Shown: one piece after another, positions 8,863 through 17,222 of the stretch
Layout of the letters: the number at the start of each line of letters is the position of its first letter
Position numbering within the stretch: position 1 is the first letter of the stretch
Source of the DNA: an uncultured Phocaeicola sp.
GTDB lineage: Bacteria > Bacteroidota > Bacteroidia > Bacteroidales > Bacteroidaceae
NCBI GenBank assembly: GCA_944320885.1
Contig: CALUJE010000017.1
Coordinates: forward strand, 1 to 63,833
Length of the DNA: 63,833 bases
Direction: 5' to 3'
The notes under the pieces: model-generated
The model's database searches: none
The model's input: only the letters and a program-made list of their open reading frames with translations
Told to the model about the DNA's origin: nothing
Made by a program: the position numbers and the translations under genes

Positions 8863-9885
8863 ATGGATAATGTTATCATATTGGGAATAGAGTCTTCGTG
8901 CGACGATACTTCTGCTGCAGTAATAAAAGATGGAGTTTTACTGTCGAGTGTTGTGGCAAGTCAGGCTGTGCATGAAGCTTATGGCGGAGTCGTTCCGGAA
9001 TTGGCATCGCGTGCCCATCAGCAAAATATCGTTCCTGTGGTACATGAAGCTTTGAAGCGGGCTGGAGTTACTAAAGAACAATTGAGCGCAGTTGCTTTTA
9101 CACGCGGGCCAGGATTGATGGGATCGTTATTGGTAGGAGTTTCGTTCGCAAAAGGATTTGCACGTTCGTTAGGAATACCGATGATTGATGTTAATCATCT
9201 GCAGGGACATGTTTTGGCACATTTTATTAAAGAAAAAGAAGATGATGCGAATCAGCCTAAGTTCCCGTTCTTATGCTTGCTGGTTTCGGGAGGAAACTCT
9301 CAAATTATATTGGTGAAATCATATAAGGATATGGAGGTCTTAGGACAGACAATTGATGATGCGGCAGGTGAGGCAATTGACAAATGCTCTAAAGTAATGG
9401 GATTGGGGTATCCCGGTGGCCCTATTATAGATCGTTTGGCGAGACAAGGTAATCCTAAGGCGTTTACGTTTAGCAAACCTCATATCAGTGGCTATGATTA
9501 TAGTTTTAGTGGCCTGAAAACCTCTTTCCTGTATTCCTTGAGAGACTGGCTAAAAGATGATCCGGACTTTATAGAACATCATAAGGAAGACTTGGCTGCA
9601 TCGTTGGAGGCGACTATTGTCGAAATTCTCATGGATAAATTGAGAAAGGTTGCCAAAGATACGAAAATCAAAGAGGTGGCGGTAGCAGGCGGAGTCTCAG
9701 CCAATAATGGTTTGCGAAATGCTTTCCGAGAGCATGCAGAGCGTTATGGATGGAATATATATATACCAAAGTTTGGCTATACTACAGATAATGCTGCAAT
9801 GATTGCAATAACTGGATATTTTAAGTTTTTAGATAAAGATTTTTGTTCCATTGACAAACCTGCCTATTCGCGGGTTGGTCTATAA
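8863..9885 (+). CDS. tsaD: tRNA N6-threonylcarbamoyladenosine transferase catalytic subunit
   Basis: TsaD (also YgjD, Gcp) transfers the threonylcarbamoyl group to A37 of tRNAs that read ANN codons, working with TsaB, TsaC and TsaE. The 340-aa length is normal. The ASKHA-fold start [12 protein letters not shown] is present, and the metal-binding histidines are H112 and H116 in [10 protein letters not shown]. The GG motif LVSGGNSQ and the C-terminal [12 protein letters not shown] and TTDNAAMIA segments are also intact. It is cytosolic. cinA begins 5 bases after the stop codon, so the two are probably cotranscribed. Confidence 0.97.
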   Translation: MDNVIILGIESSCDDTSAAVIKDGVLLSSVVASQAVHEAYGGVVPELASRAHQQNIVPVVHEALKRAGVTKEQLSAVAFTRGPGLMGSLLVGVSFAKGFARSLGIPMIDVNHLQGHVLAHFIKEKEDDANQPKFPFLCLLVSGGNSQIILVKSYKDMEVLGQTIDDAAGEAIDKCSKVMGLGYPGGPIIDRLARQGNPKAFTFSKPHISGYDYSFSGLKTSFLYSLRDWLKDDPDFIEHHKEDLAASLEATIVEILMDKLRKVAKDTKIKEVAVAGGVSANNGLRNAFREHAERYGWNIYIPKFGYTTDNAAMIAITGYFKFLDKDFCSIDKPAYSRVGL

Positions 9886-9890
9886 AAATT

Positions 9891-10400
9891 ATGCATATGT
9901 CTTTAGAAACAAAGTTTATAAGTCGAGAAATTAACGATTTAATGTGGAAAAACGGTTCCACTTTGTCAACTGCAGAAAGTTGTACAGCCGGAAATGTAGC
10001 GGCTGCTATTACATCGGTTCCGGGAAGTTCACAATTTTATAAAGGTGGAGTTGTGGGATATTCAAATGAGGTGAAAGAAAATATGCTTCATGTAAGCCAT
10101 GAAACACTTGAAACTTACGGTGCTGTAAGCGAAGAGACCATTACTGAGATGATAAAGGGTGCAATGACTGTTCTGAAAACAGACTTTGCCGTTGCTACTT
10201 CCGGTATAGCTGGTCCTGGGGGAGGTACTGCAGAAAAACCGGTTGGCTTGATTTGGGTTGCAGCAGGAAATAAAGAAAAGATTGTAACTCAAAAGTTAGA
10301 AGGAGATTATGGCCGTGAAATAAATGTCGCTCGTGCAACGCAAGCTGCATTGGCTTTATTGTTGGGCCTAATTCGTGAAAATGAGAATAATGAACGCTAA
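9891..10400 (+). CDS. CinA C-terminal domain protein / nicotinamide-nucleotide amidase
   Basis: This 169-aa protein is the stand-alone C-terminal domain of CinA (PncC family), which deamidates nicotinamide mononucleotide in pyridine nucleotide recycling. Diagnostic segments are [20 protein letters not shown] near the N-terminus, the [10 protein letters not shown] motif, and [18 protein letters not shown]. The N-terminal MoCF-like domain found in full-length CinA is absent here, and no truncated remnant of it is visible between this gene and tsaD. ATG codons at 9891 and 9897 are both possible starts. It is cytosolic and likely cotranscribed with tsaD. Confidence 0.88.
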   Translation: MHMSLETKFISREINDLMWKNGSTLSTAESCTAGNVAAAITSVPGSSQFYKGGVVGYSNEVKENMLHVSHETLETYGAVSEETITEMIKGAMTVLKTDFAVATSGIAGPGGGTAEKPVGLIWVAAGNKEKIVTQKLEGDYGREINVARATQAALALLLGLIRENENNER

Positions 10401-10426
10401 AAATATGTACTTTTTTAGTGAATTGC

Positions 10427-10457
10427 TTGTTTATTAAGAATAAAAGCTTTACTTTTG
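10427..10457 (+). promoter_or_regulatory. Ribosomal protein operon promoter (TTG - 20 bp - TACTTTTG)
   Basis: A -33-like TTG at 10427-10429 is separated by 20 bases from TACTTTTG at 10450-10457, a good match to the Bacteroides primary-sigma promoter. The rpmB ATG is 50 bases downstream of the -7 box. Confidence 0.72.
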
Positions 10458-10506
10458 CACGCTGTTTGAGATAAACAAATAAAGAAACTAATAAAATAAG
10501 ATAGCA

Positions 10507-10767
10507 ATGTCAAAAATTTGTCAAATTACCGGAAAGAAAGCCATGATTGGCAACAATGTATCACACTCAAAAAGAAGAACTAAAAGAACTTTTGATGTGA
10601 ACTTGTTTACTAAGAAATTCTACTATGTAGAACAAGATTGCTGGATTAGCTTAAGTATTTGTGCTGCTGGTCTTCGCGTGATTAATAAGAAAGGTTTGGA
10701 TGCAGCTTTGAATGAGGCTGTTGCCAAAGGTTATTGTGATTGGAAAAGCATTAAAGTAATTGCTTAA
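10507..10767 (+). CDS. rpmB: 50S ribosomal protein L28 (bL28)
   Basis: This 86-aa protein begins [20 protein letters not shown], the conserved L28 start, followed by a basic SKRRTKRTF tract and [19 protein letters not shown]28 is a large-subunit protein near the E site. It heads a three-gene ribosomal operon (L28, L33, DUF4295), with 20 bases before rpmG. The N-terminal C-x-I-T-G-K part lacks the full four-cysteine zinc ribbon, so this is the zinc-independent form. Confidence 0.97.
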   Translation: MSKICQITGKKAMIGNNVSHSKRRTKRTFDVNLFTKKFYYVEQDCWISLSICAAGLRVINKKGLDAALNEAVAKGYCDWKSIKVIA

Positions 10768-10787
10768 AATTAAGGGAGAATAGACTT

Positions 10788-10976
10788 ATGGCAAAGAAGG
10801 CAAAAGGAAATAGAGTGCAGGTGATTCTCGAATGTACAGAACATAAAGCTAGTGGTATGCCGGGAACTTCTCGTTATATTACTACAAAAAACAGAAAAAA
10901 TTCACCTGAGAGATTGGAATTGAAAAAATACAATCCTATTTTGAAAAGAGTAACAGTACATAAAGAAATTAAATAA
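10788..10976 (+). CDS. rpmG: 50S ribosomal protein L33 (bL33)
   Basis: This 62-aa protein contains the L33 signature [21 protein letters not shown]. It has one cysteine rather than two CxxC pairs, so it is the zinc-free form. L33 sits near the E-site tRNA in the large subunit. It is the middle gene of the L28-L33-DUF4295 operon, and the next gene starts 8 bases after its stop codon. Confidence 0.97.
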   Translation: MAKKAKGNRVQVILECTEHKASGMPGTSRYITTKNRKNSPERLELKKYNPILKRVTVHKEIK

Positions 10977-10984
10977 TATAACCT

Positions 10985-11143
10985 ATGGCAAAGAAAACAG
11001 TTGCAACCCTTCAAACTGGTAGTAAAGAAGGACGTTCTTATACTAAGGTTATCAAAATGGTAAAATCTCCGAAAACTGGAGCTTACATTTTTGATGAACA
11101 AATGGTTCCTAATGAAAAAGTTCAAGATTTCTTCAAGAAATAA
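10985..11143 (+). CDS. DUF4295 small basic protein, Bacteroidota ribosomal protein candidate
   Basis: The open frame runs from ATG at 10985 to TAA at 11141-11143 and encodes 52 residues, beginning MAKKTVATLQTGSKEGRSYT and ending VQDFFKK. It is strongly basic and reads like a ribosomal protein. This family (DUF4295) is confined to Bacteroidota and sits after rpmG. From memory, a ribosome structure from a Flavobacterium assigned it as an extra large-subunit protein, bL38; I cannot verify that here. Operon position, spacing of 8 bases from rpmG, and composition all support expression with L28 and L33. Confidence 0.88.
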   Translation: MAKKTVATLQTGSKEGRSYTKVIKMVKSPKTGAYIFDEQMVPNEKVQDFFKK

Positions 11144-11163
11144 AATGAACATATATTATCTTT

Positions 11164-11218
11164 AATAAAGAGGCTATATCGATATATAAAACGATATAGT
11201 CTCTTTATTTTTTTATAT
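11164..11218 (+). terminator. Terminator of the L28-L33-DUF4295 operon
   Basis: An 18-bp stem (11164-11181 with 11192-11209), perfect except for one G-U pair, is followed by a run of Ts to 11214. Confidence 0.9.
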
Positions 11219-11230
11219 CCTTTAATCTGT

Positions 11231-11311
11231 TGCTTTATAACTTATAAATATAAAAATTGCAACGAGTATTTTTATATTTAAGGCTATGAATTTTTTATTT
11301 ATAAGTTATGA
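11231..11311. repeat. Imperfect inverted repeat containing TTATAACTTATAAATA
   Basis: TTTATAACTTATAAATA near 11235 is repeated in inverse orientation as TATTTATAAGTTATG near 11297-11311, about 45 bases apart. AGGCTATG precedes the right arm at about 11280. The same AGGCTAT...TTATAACT elements occur at 48871-48987. It lies between the ribosomal operon terminator and the ftsY promoter. It may be a degenerate mobile palindrome; no function is assigned. Confidence 0.4.
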
Positions 11312-11371
11312 AAAAGGCAGTAGTGGCCCTTTGATTTTTTTGTCATATTATGTCGTTAATTTAATTTTCGC

Positions 11372-11379
11372 TATCTTTG
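11372..11379 (+). promoter_or_regulatory. ftsY-rimO promoter -7 box (TATCTTTG)
   Basis: TATCTTTG followed by C matches TAnnTTTG and lies 26 bases before the ATG at 11406. Because it sits inside the longer open frame beginning at 11286, it argues that translation starts at 11406. Confidence 0.7.
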
Positions 11380-11405
11380 CAAATAAGTATTTTAAATGTG
11401 TAACT

Positions 11406-12365
11406 ATGGGATTTTTTAGCTTTTTCTCAAAAGAAAAAAAAGAAACCTTGGATAAGGGTTTGTCAAAGACAAAAGAAAGTGTGTTTTCGAAAATAGCACG
11501 TGCTGTAGCCGGTAAATCTAAAGTGGATGAAGAAGTCCTTGACAATCTTGAAGAAGTTTTGGTTACTTCGGATGTAGGCGTGGAAACTACTCTGAAAATA
11601 ATCAAGCGCATAGAAGAGCGGGTTGCAAAAGATAAATACGTTACTACAGAAGAGCTGAACAGATTGCTGAAAGAAGAAATTGCGTCTTTGCTGACTGAGA
11701 ACAATGCGGTTGATACTTTAAACTTTGATATTCCCGAGGATAAGAAACCCTATGTTATTATGGTTGTGGGAGTAAATGGTGTAGGTAAAACGACCACTAT
11801 AGGAAAACTGGCCTATCAGTTTAAAAAGGCAGGAAAGAATGTTTATTTAGGAGCGGCAGATACCTTTCGTGCTGCAGCTGTAGAGCAATTGGTTATTTGG
11901 GGAGAACGTGTCGGAGTGCCTGTAGTAAAGCAGAAGATGGGTGCAGATCCGGCATCTGTTGCTTTTGATACTTTAAGTTCGGCCGTTGCAAATAATGCAG
12001 ATGTCGTCCTGATTGATACAGCCGGAAGATTACATAATAAAGTTGGTCTGATGAATGAGCTGACGAAGATAAAGAATGTAATGAAGAAAGTAGTTCCTCA
12101 TGCTCCAAATGAAGTATTGCTGGTGCTTGATGGATCTACGGGACAGAATGCATTTGAGCAGGCTAAGCAGTTTACTTTAGCTACAGAAGTGACGTCTATG
12201 GCTATAACAAAACTTGACGGAACGGCTAAAGGTGGAGTTGTAATCGGAATATCAGATCAGTTTAAGATTCCTGTAAAATATATAGGTTTGGGTGAAGGTA
12301 TGGAAGATTTGCAGCTGTTTAACAGAATGGAGTTTGTTGATTCTTTATTTGGAGGAAGTAAATGA
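11406..12365 (+). CDS. ftsY: Signal recognition particle receptor FtsY
   Basis: FtsY is the SRP receptor GTPase that delivers ribosome-nascent chain complexes to the Sec translocon. From 11406 it has 319 residues, starting MGFFSFFSKEKKE, which is typical. The N domain covers about residues 20-95. The G domain shows GVNGVGKTTT at 122-131, DTAGRL and TKLDGTAKGG. It lacks the long acidic A domain of E. coli FtsY. The reading frame is open back to 11286, but a promoter box lies within that stretch, so the extra 40 residues are not used. The stop codon overlaps the rimO start (ATGA). Confidence 0.96.
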   Translation: MGFFSFFSKEKKETLDKGLSKTKESVFSKIARAVAGKSKVDEEVLDNLEEVLVTSDVGVETTLKIIKRIEERVAKDKYVTTEELNRLLKEEIASLLTENNAVDTLNFDIPEDKKPYVIMVVGVNGVGKTTTIGKLAYQFKKAGKNVYLGAADTFRAAAVEQLVIWGERVGVPVVKQKMGADPASVAFDTLSSAVANNADVVLIDTAGRLHNKVGLMNELTKIKNVMKKVVPHAPNEVLLVLDGSTGQNAFEQAKQFTLATEVTSMAITKLDGTAKGGVVIGISDQFKIPVKYIGLGEGMEDLQLFNRMEFVDSLFGGSK

Positions 12366-13660
12366 GAAGAAATACAGTTGACGTTATAACTTTAGGCTGT
12401 TCTAAAAATCTGGTTGATTCAGAGAAGTTGTTAAGACAGTTGAAAGCTAATGGATATAAAGTGACTCATGACGCAGACGATCCTAGAGGTGAAATTGCCG
12501 TAATTAATACATGTGGTTTTATAGGAGATGCAAAAGAAGAGTCAATCAATACAATTCTTGAATTTTGTGAAGCCAAGGAAGAAGGGCGTTTGCGTAAATT
12601 GTATGTGATGGGGTGTCTTTCTGAGCGTTATCTGAAAGAACTTCAGATAGAAATTCCACAAGTCGATAAGTTTTACGGTAAATTTAACTGGAAAGAGCTG
12701 TTGGCAGATTTAGGAAAAGATTTTCATCCGGAATATGAACAGGAGCGATTCCTTACTACACCTTCGCATTATGCCTATATAAAAATATCGGAAGGATGTG
12801 ATCGAAAATGTGCTTATTGTGCTATTCCAATCATAACCGGGGCTCATGTATCACGGCCTATTGAAGATATTGTTTCTGAAGTAAAATGGCTGGTAAGTCA
12901 AGGTGTGAAAGAATTTCAAATTATAGCCCAGGAATTGACTTATTACGGAGTTGATTTATATAAAGAACAGAAAATAGCCGATTTAGTAGAACAAATAGCC
13001 AAAATAGAAGGCGTGGAATGGATTCGTCTTCATTACGCTTATCCTTCTCATTTCCCGGAAGCTTTATTTAAAGTGATGCGAGAAAATGACAACGTCTGTA
13101 AGTATATGGACATTGCATTGCAACATATCAGTACCGATGTACTGACAAGGATGCGTCGTTCTGTAACTAAGGAAGAGACATATGCTCTGATAGAAAAGTT
13201 CAGAAAAGAAGTTCCCGGAATTCATTTACGTACTACTCTGATGGTTGGTTTCCCCGGTGAAACAGAACATGATTTTGAAGAATTGAAAGAGTTTGTTCGT
13301 ACTGTGAAATTCGACAGAATGGGAGCGTTTATGTATTCGGAAGAAGAGGGTACATATGCTGCGGAGCATTATAAGGATGATATCCCAGAATCAGTCAAAC
13401 AGGCCCGTTTGGATGAGTTGATGGCTATACAGGAGGATATTTCCGCCGAGTTGGGTGCCGCTAAAGTCGGGAAGATTATGAAAGTCATAATTGATAGAGT
13501 AGAAGGTGACTATTACGTCGGAAGAACAGAATTTGATTCTCCGGAGGTAGATCCGGAGGTTTTGATTGCATGTGCAGAAAAAGAACTGGAGATAGGCTCC
13601 TTTTATCAGGCTCGAATCACGTCTGCCGATGATTATGACTTGTATGCTTCTGTTGTGTAA
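12362..13660 (+). CDS. rimO: Ribosomal protein S12 methylthiotransferase RimO
   Basis: RimO is a radical-SAM enzyme that adds a methylthio group to an aspartate of ribosomal protein S12. The 432-aa protein has the three parts expected. The N-terminal UPF0004 domain carries C13, C51 and C85 for the second iron-sulfur cluster. The radical SAM core has C146-x3-C150-x2-C153 in EGCDRKCAYCAIP. A C-terminal TRAM domain covers about residues 370-432. It overlaps ftsY by four bases, so the two are translationally coupled. The TLGCSKNLVDSE start is typical of RimO rather than MiaB. Confidence 0.95.
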   Translation: MRRNTVDVITLGCSKNLVDSEKLLRQLKANGYKVTHDADDPRGEIAVINTCGFIGDAKEESINTILEFCEAKEEGRLRKLYVMGCLSERYLKELQIEIPQVDKFYGKFNWKELLADLGKDFHPEYEQERFLTTPSHYAYIKISEGCDRKCAYCAIPIITGAHVSRPIEDIVSEVKWLVSQGVKEFQIIAQELTYYGVDLYKEQKIADLVEQIAKIEGVEWIRLHYAYPSHFPEALFKVMRENDNVCKYMDIALQHISTDVLTRMRRSVTKEETYALIEKFRKEVPGIHLRTTLMVGFPGETEHDFEELKEFVRTVKFDRMGAFMYSEEEGTYAAEHYKDDIPESVKQARLDELMAIQEDISAELGAAKVGKIMKVIIDRVEGDYYVGRTEFDSPEVDPEVLIACAEKELEIGSFYQARITSADDYDLYASVV

Positions 13661-14231
13661 GCCGCTGAATAAAGCATGACAAGAAAGTATTGATTCCTAT
13701 CTTGTTTTATATACTTTGAAAATAGAATATATTGCATACTGACAAATACAACAAGTCTTATTGGGTTGTTATGAATAAATGCGCTTTTATGGATATATAA
13801 AAGCATTGTTTTAGAGTGTTTTTAATTACTTTAAAGTTATCTTCTGATTCAGACGATGGATCGTTGTATCTTCAGTGAGAAGTTGTAGATGTGGTAAGTT
13901 TATTTATTTGCCTATTCCTGTGTTATAATTCTATTTTTATAAAAGCATAATTGTTGACAAGATTCTGGTATGGAGACTGGATTATAATGTTTTTTGTAGA
14001 TGAATGTATTATTTTAAATGGTCTAAATAGGATAATGACTGTTCTTTTTAATACTTTCTTACTATTGACAGTGTTATTGTAAATACATTTAAAATCTAGT
14101 ATTTTAGAATCTTTTTTAGTAAAATTTAGTTGTTACTGTTAATTATAAATTTTACTTTTGACAGTCAAAATGAGAAAACAATACAGATTATATAAAATTG
14201 AATAGAAGTAAAATAAATAAACGTTAAAACT
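13661..14231. other. 571-base intergenic region between rimO and the Bat operon
   Basis: The left end holds a weak terminator-like stem (13679-13684 with 13700-13705) followed by TTTTATATA. The right end holds the Bat operon promoter at 14130-14160. The roughly 420 bases between are AT-rich, with short inverted stretches but no open frame above about 15 codons that looks coding and no tRNA-like sequence. Confidence 0.6.
14130..14160 (+). promoter_or_regulatory. Bat operon promoter (TTG - 20 bp - TACTTTTG)
   Basis: TTG at 14130-14132 lies 20 bases before TACTTTTG at 14153-14160, a good Bacteroides primary-sigma promoter. The leader to the moxR ATG at 14232 is about 65 bases and contains an 11-codon open frame starting at 14170 that is probably incidental. 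Confidence 0.72.
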
Positions 14232-15227
14232 ATGGCAGAAGCAATTGATATTCGTGAATTGAATGAACGAATAGAAAAACAAAGCGCATTTGTAACGAAC
14301 TTGATTGCAGGAATGGATCAAGTTATTGTTGGACAAAAACATTTGATAGAGTCATTATTAATAGGTTTATTATCAGACGGACATATATTGCTGGAAGGTG
14401 TTCCCGGTCTAGCTAAAACTTTGGCGATTAAAACATTGGCTTCATTGATTGAAGCACAGTACAGTCGTATACAGTTTACTCCAGACTTGTTGCCGGCCGA
14501 TGTGGTTGGTACTATGATTTATAGTCAGAAAGAGGAGCGTTTCTTGGTCAATAAGGGTCCGGTATTTGCCAATTTTGTATTGGCTGATGAAATTAACCGT
14601 GCACCGGCAAAGGTTCAGAGTGCATTGTTGGAGGCTATGCAAGAGCGTCAGGTAACTTTGGGTAAAGATACATTTAAGCTTCCGGAGCCGTTCTTGGTGC
14701 TTGCAACCCAAAACCCGATTGAACAGGAAGGTACTTATTCATTGCCTGAGGCACAGGTTGACCGTTTTATGTTGAAGGTAATTATCGACTATCCGAAGTT
14801 GGAAGAAGAAAAGAAGATTATCCGTCAGAACATTTCAGGTGAAAAGAAAGAAGTTCGTCCTATCTTGCGCAGTGAAGATATAATTGAAGCACGTAAGGTT
14901 GTACGTCAGGTCTATATGGATGAAAAGATAGAGCAATATATAGCAGATATTGTCTTTGCAACCCGTTATCCGGATAAGTATGATTTGAAAGAGCTGAAAG
15001 ATTTGATTGGATTCGGAGGCTCTCCACGTGCGTCTATCAATATGGCTTTAGCAGCCCGTGCGTATGCCTTTATCAAACGCAGAGGTTATGTTATACCTGA
15101 AGATGTTCGTGCCGTAGCTCATGACGTATTGCGTCACCGTATCGGACTGACTTATGAAGCCGAGGCAGGTAATGTTACTTCTGATGAGATTGTTAGTAAG
15201 ATATTGAATCGGGTAGAAGTGCCCTAA
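14232..15227 (+). CDS. MoxR-family AAA+ ATPase of the Bat operon
   Basis: This 331-aa cytosolic AAA+ ATPase belongs to the MoxR family, chaperone-like ATPases usually encoded with DUF58 and von Willebrand A proteins. Walker A is GVPGLAKT at 56-63 and Walker B is VLADEINRAP near 116-125. ATQNPIEQEGTYSLPEAQVD, the sensor 1 region, follows. It is the first gene of the aerotolerance operon, 15 bases before the DUF58 gene. It probably remodels or activates a complex formed by the membrane-bound Bat proteins; no direct substrate is visible. Confidence 0.93.
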   Translation: MAEAIDIRELNERIEKQSAFVTNLIAGMDQVIVGQKHLIESLLIGLLSDGHILLEGVPGLAKTLAIKTLASLIEAQYSRIQFTPDLLPADVVGTMIYSQKEERFLVNKGPVFANFVLADEINRAPAKVQSALLEAMQERQVTLGKDTFKLPEPFLVLATQNPIEQEGTYSLPEAQVDRFMLKVIIDYPKLEEEKKIIRQNISGEKKEVRPILRSEDIIEARKVVRQVYMDEKIEQYIADIVFATRYPDKYDLKELKDLIGFGGSPRASINMALAARAYAFIKRRGYVIPEDVRAVAHDVLRHRIGLTYEAEAGNVTSDEIVSKILNRVEVP

Positions 15228-15242
15228 GCCGGCTGAAAATAT

Positions 15243-16112
15243 ATGGAAACAAGCGAACTTTTAAAAAAGGTTCGCCAGATTGAAATAAAAACGCGTGGAC
15301 TTTCCAGTAATATTTTTGCAGGGCAGTATCATTCGGCATTCAAGGGCAGGGGTATGGCTTTCTCGGAAGTTCGCGAGTATCAATATGGCGATGATGTACG
15401 TGATATAGACTGGAATGTGACCGCTCGTTTTCATAAACCATTTATAAAGGTTTTTGAGGAAGAGCGTGAGTTGACCGTAATGTTATTGGTTGATGTTTCT
15501 GGAAGTTTGGACTTTGGTACAGTTAAACAACTAAAACGTGAAATGGTAACTGAAATTGCGGCGACATTGGCGTTTTCAGCTATTCAGAACAATGATAAGA
15601 TTGGTGTGATATTTTTCTCTGATAAGATTGAGAAATTTATACCTCCTAAGAAAGGACGTAAACATATTCTTTATATTATCCGAGAATTGATAGACTTCCA
15701 GCCAGAAAGCAAGAAGACTGATATAAAAATGGCTATCGAGTATCTGACTCATGTACTGAAAAAACGTTGCACTGCATTTATTATGAGTGATTTTATAACA
15801 CAAGATGACTTCCGTAATGCATTGACTATTGCTAATAGGAAACATGATATTGCGGCTATTCAGGTCTATGACCGACGTATAGAGGAATTGCCCAATATTG
15901 GTTTGATGAAAGTATGCGATGCGGAAACCGGACATATGCAGTATATAGATACGTCTTCGAAAGCTTTACGCAAAGCGCATCATGACTGGTGGGTGGAGAA
16001 ACAGACTGTTTTGCACGAAACTTTTTCAAAGAGCAATGTAGATTCAGTCTCTATTAGAACAGATCAGGATTATGTCAAATCCTTATTGAATTTATTTGCA
16101 AAGCGAAGTTAA
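15243..16112 (+). CDS. DUF58 domain protein with vWA-like fold
   Basis: This 289-aa protein carries the DUF58 signature EYQYGDDVRDIDWNVTAR at 45-62, then a von Willebrand A-like domain with an intact metal site D84-V-S86-G-S88. No membrane segment or signal peptide is evident, so it is likely cytosolic and peripheral. DUF58 proteins nearly always follow a MoxR ATPase and are thought to act as its adaptor. It lies between moxR and a predicted membrane protein in the Bat operon, with gaps of 12-15 bases. Confidence 0.92.
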   Translation: METSELLKKVRQIEIKTRGLSSNIFAGQYHSAFKGRGMAFSEVREYQYGDDVRDIDWNVTARFHKPFIKVFEEERELTVMLLVDVSGSLDFGTVKQLKREMVTEIAATLAFSAIQNNDKIGVIFFSDKIEKFIPPKKGRKHILYIIRELIDFQPESKKTDIKMAIEYLTHVLKKRCTAFIMSDFITQDDFRNALTIANRKHDIAAIQVYDRRIEELPNIGLMKVCDAETGHMQYIDTSSKALRKAHHDWWVEKQTVLHETFSKSNVDSVSIRTDQDYVKSLLNLFAKRS

Positions 16113-16124
16113 ATAAATAAGCTC

Positions 16125-17210
16125 ATGTGTTTTCAAAAGAAATTAAAAAAAATAGTTGGCTGTTTGTTTGCATTATGCTCATTGTCAGTGTCTGCCCAGA
16201 ATGTAACAGTAGAGGCGTCAATTGATTCTTTACAAATACTTATCGGTGAACAGACAAAAGTAAAACTGGAAGTGAGCTTTGATGCGCATCAGAAACTCAC
16301 CTTACCTGTTGTTCGCGATACATTGGTTAGGGGAGTGGAAGTTGTAGATATAGCAAAGCCTGATACTCAGTATTTGAATAACAAACAGCGTTTATTGGTA
16401 ACTCAAGAATATATTGTAACCTCTTTTGATTCGGCATTCTATTATATTCCTCCATTTACGGTAGCTGTTGATGGAAAGGCTTATTCATCAAAAAGTTTGG
16501 CTCTGAAAGTATTGACCATGCCTGTAGATGTAGAACATCCGGATCAGTTCTTTGGTCCTAAAGATATTCTTGAACCTCCATTTTCTTGGAGTGATTGGAA
16601 GCTTATTATATGGCTTTCACTGTTTATTATTCCATTGGTTATATTGGTTATATATTTGATAATTCGATATAAGGATAATAAACCGATAATACGTACAATT
16701 AAACTTGAACCCAAGTTGCCGCCGCATCAGCAGGCAATGAAGGAATTTGAACGTATCAAATCGGAAAAGAGTTGGCAGCATGGTGATTCTAAGGAGTACT
16801 ATACAGAGCTGACAGATACAATACGTGTATACATAAAGGAGCGTTTTGGATTCAATGCTTTGGAAATGACTTCAGCTGAAATAATAGACCATCTGTTACA
16901 GGAAAATGACCAGAAAGCTATTGATGAATTGAAAACACTGTTTAATACAGCCGACCTGGTAAAATTTGCCAAACATAATCCGTTGATGAATGAAAACGAC
17001 ATGAACCTGGTGAATGCAATTGAATTTATCAATCAGACAAAGATTGAAGCAGATCCTAATGCAAAACCGGTTCCGGCAGAAATAACAATAGAAGAAAAAC
17101 GTTCTCGACGAGCAAAAATTATCCTGTTGAGCTTCATTGTTGTTTTATCGGTGGCTGTAGTCACAATGTTGGTATTTGTGATTCGTGATATTTATAATTT
17201 ATGCTTTTAA
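16125..17210 (+). CDS. BatD-like membrane protein with signal peptide and two membrane segments
   Basis: This 361-aa protein has a signal peptide ending about SVSAQ (residue 25) and a periplasmic beta-rich domain resembling the start of BatD proteins. A membrane span lies near residues 160-182 (WKLIIWLSLFIIPLVILVIY), followed by a cytoplasmic helical region. A second hydrophobic segment lies near the C-terminus (residues 329-352). The internal region EYYTELTDTIRVYIKERFGF recalls DUF4381-type proteins found in such operons. It lies between the DUF58 gene and batA. It probably joins the membrane assembly, but its exact role is unknown. Confidence 0.7.
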   Translation: MCFQKKLKKIVGCLFALCSLSVSAQNVTVEASIDSLQILIGEQTKVKLEVSFDAHQKLTLPVVRDTLVRGVEVVDIAKPDTQYLNNKQRLLVTQEYIVTSFDSAFYYIPPFTVAVDGKAYSSKSLALKVLTMPVDVEHPDQFFGPKDILEPPFSWSDWKLIIWLSLFIIPLVILVIYLIIRYKDNKPIIRTIKLEPKLPPHQQAMKEFERIKSEKSWQHGDSKEYYTELTDTIRVYIKERFGFNALEMTSAEIIDHLLQENDQKAIDELKTLFNTADLVKFAKHNPLMNENDMNLVNAIEFINQTKIEADPNAKPVPAEITIEEKRSRRAKIILLSFIVVLSVAVVTMLVFVIRDIYNLCF

Positions 17211-17222
17211 ATTAGGGCGAAC

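Noticed and set aside
14139..14342. Minus-strand open frame near the moxR start
   Set aside because: It overlaps the moxR coding start and the Bat promoter, with no coding features of its own.
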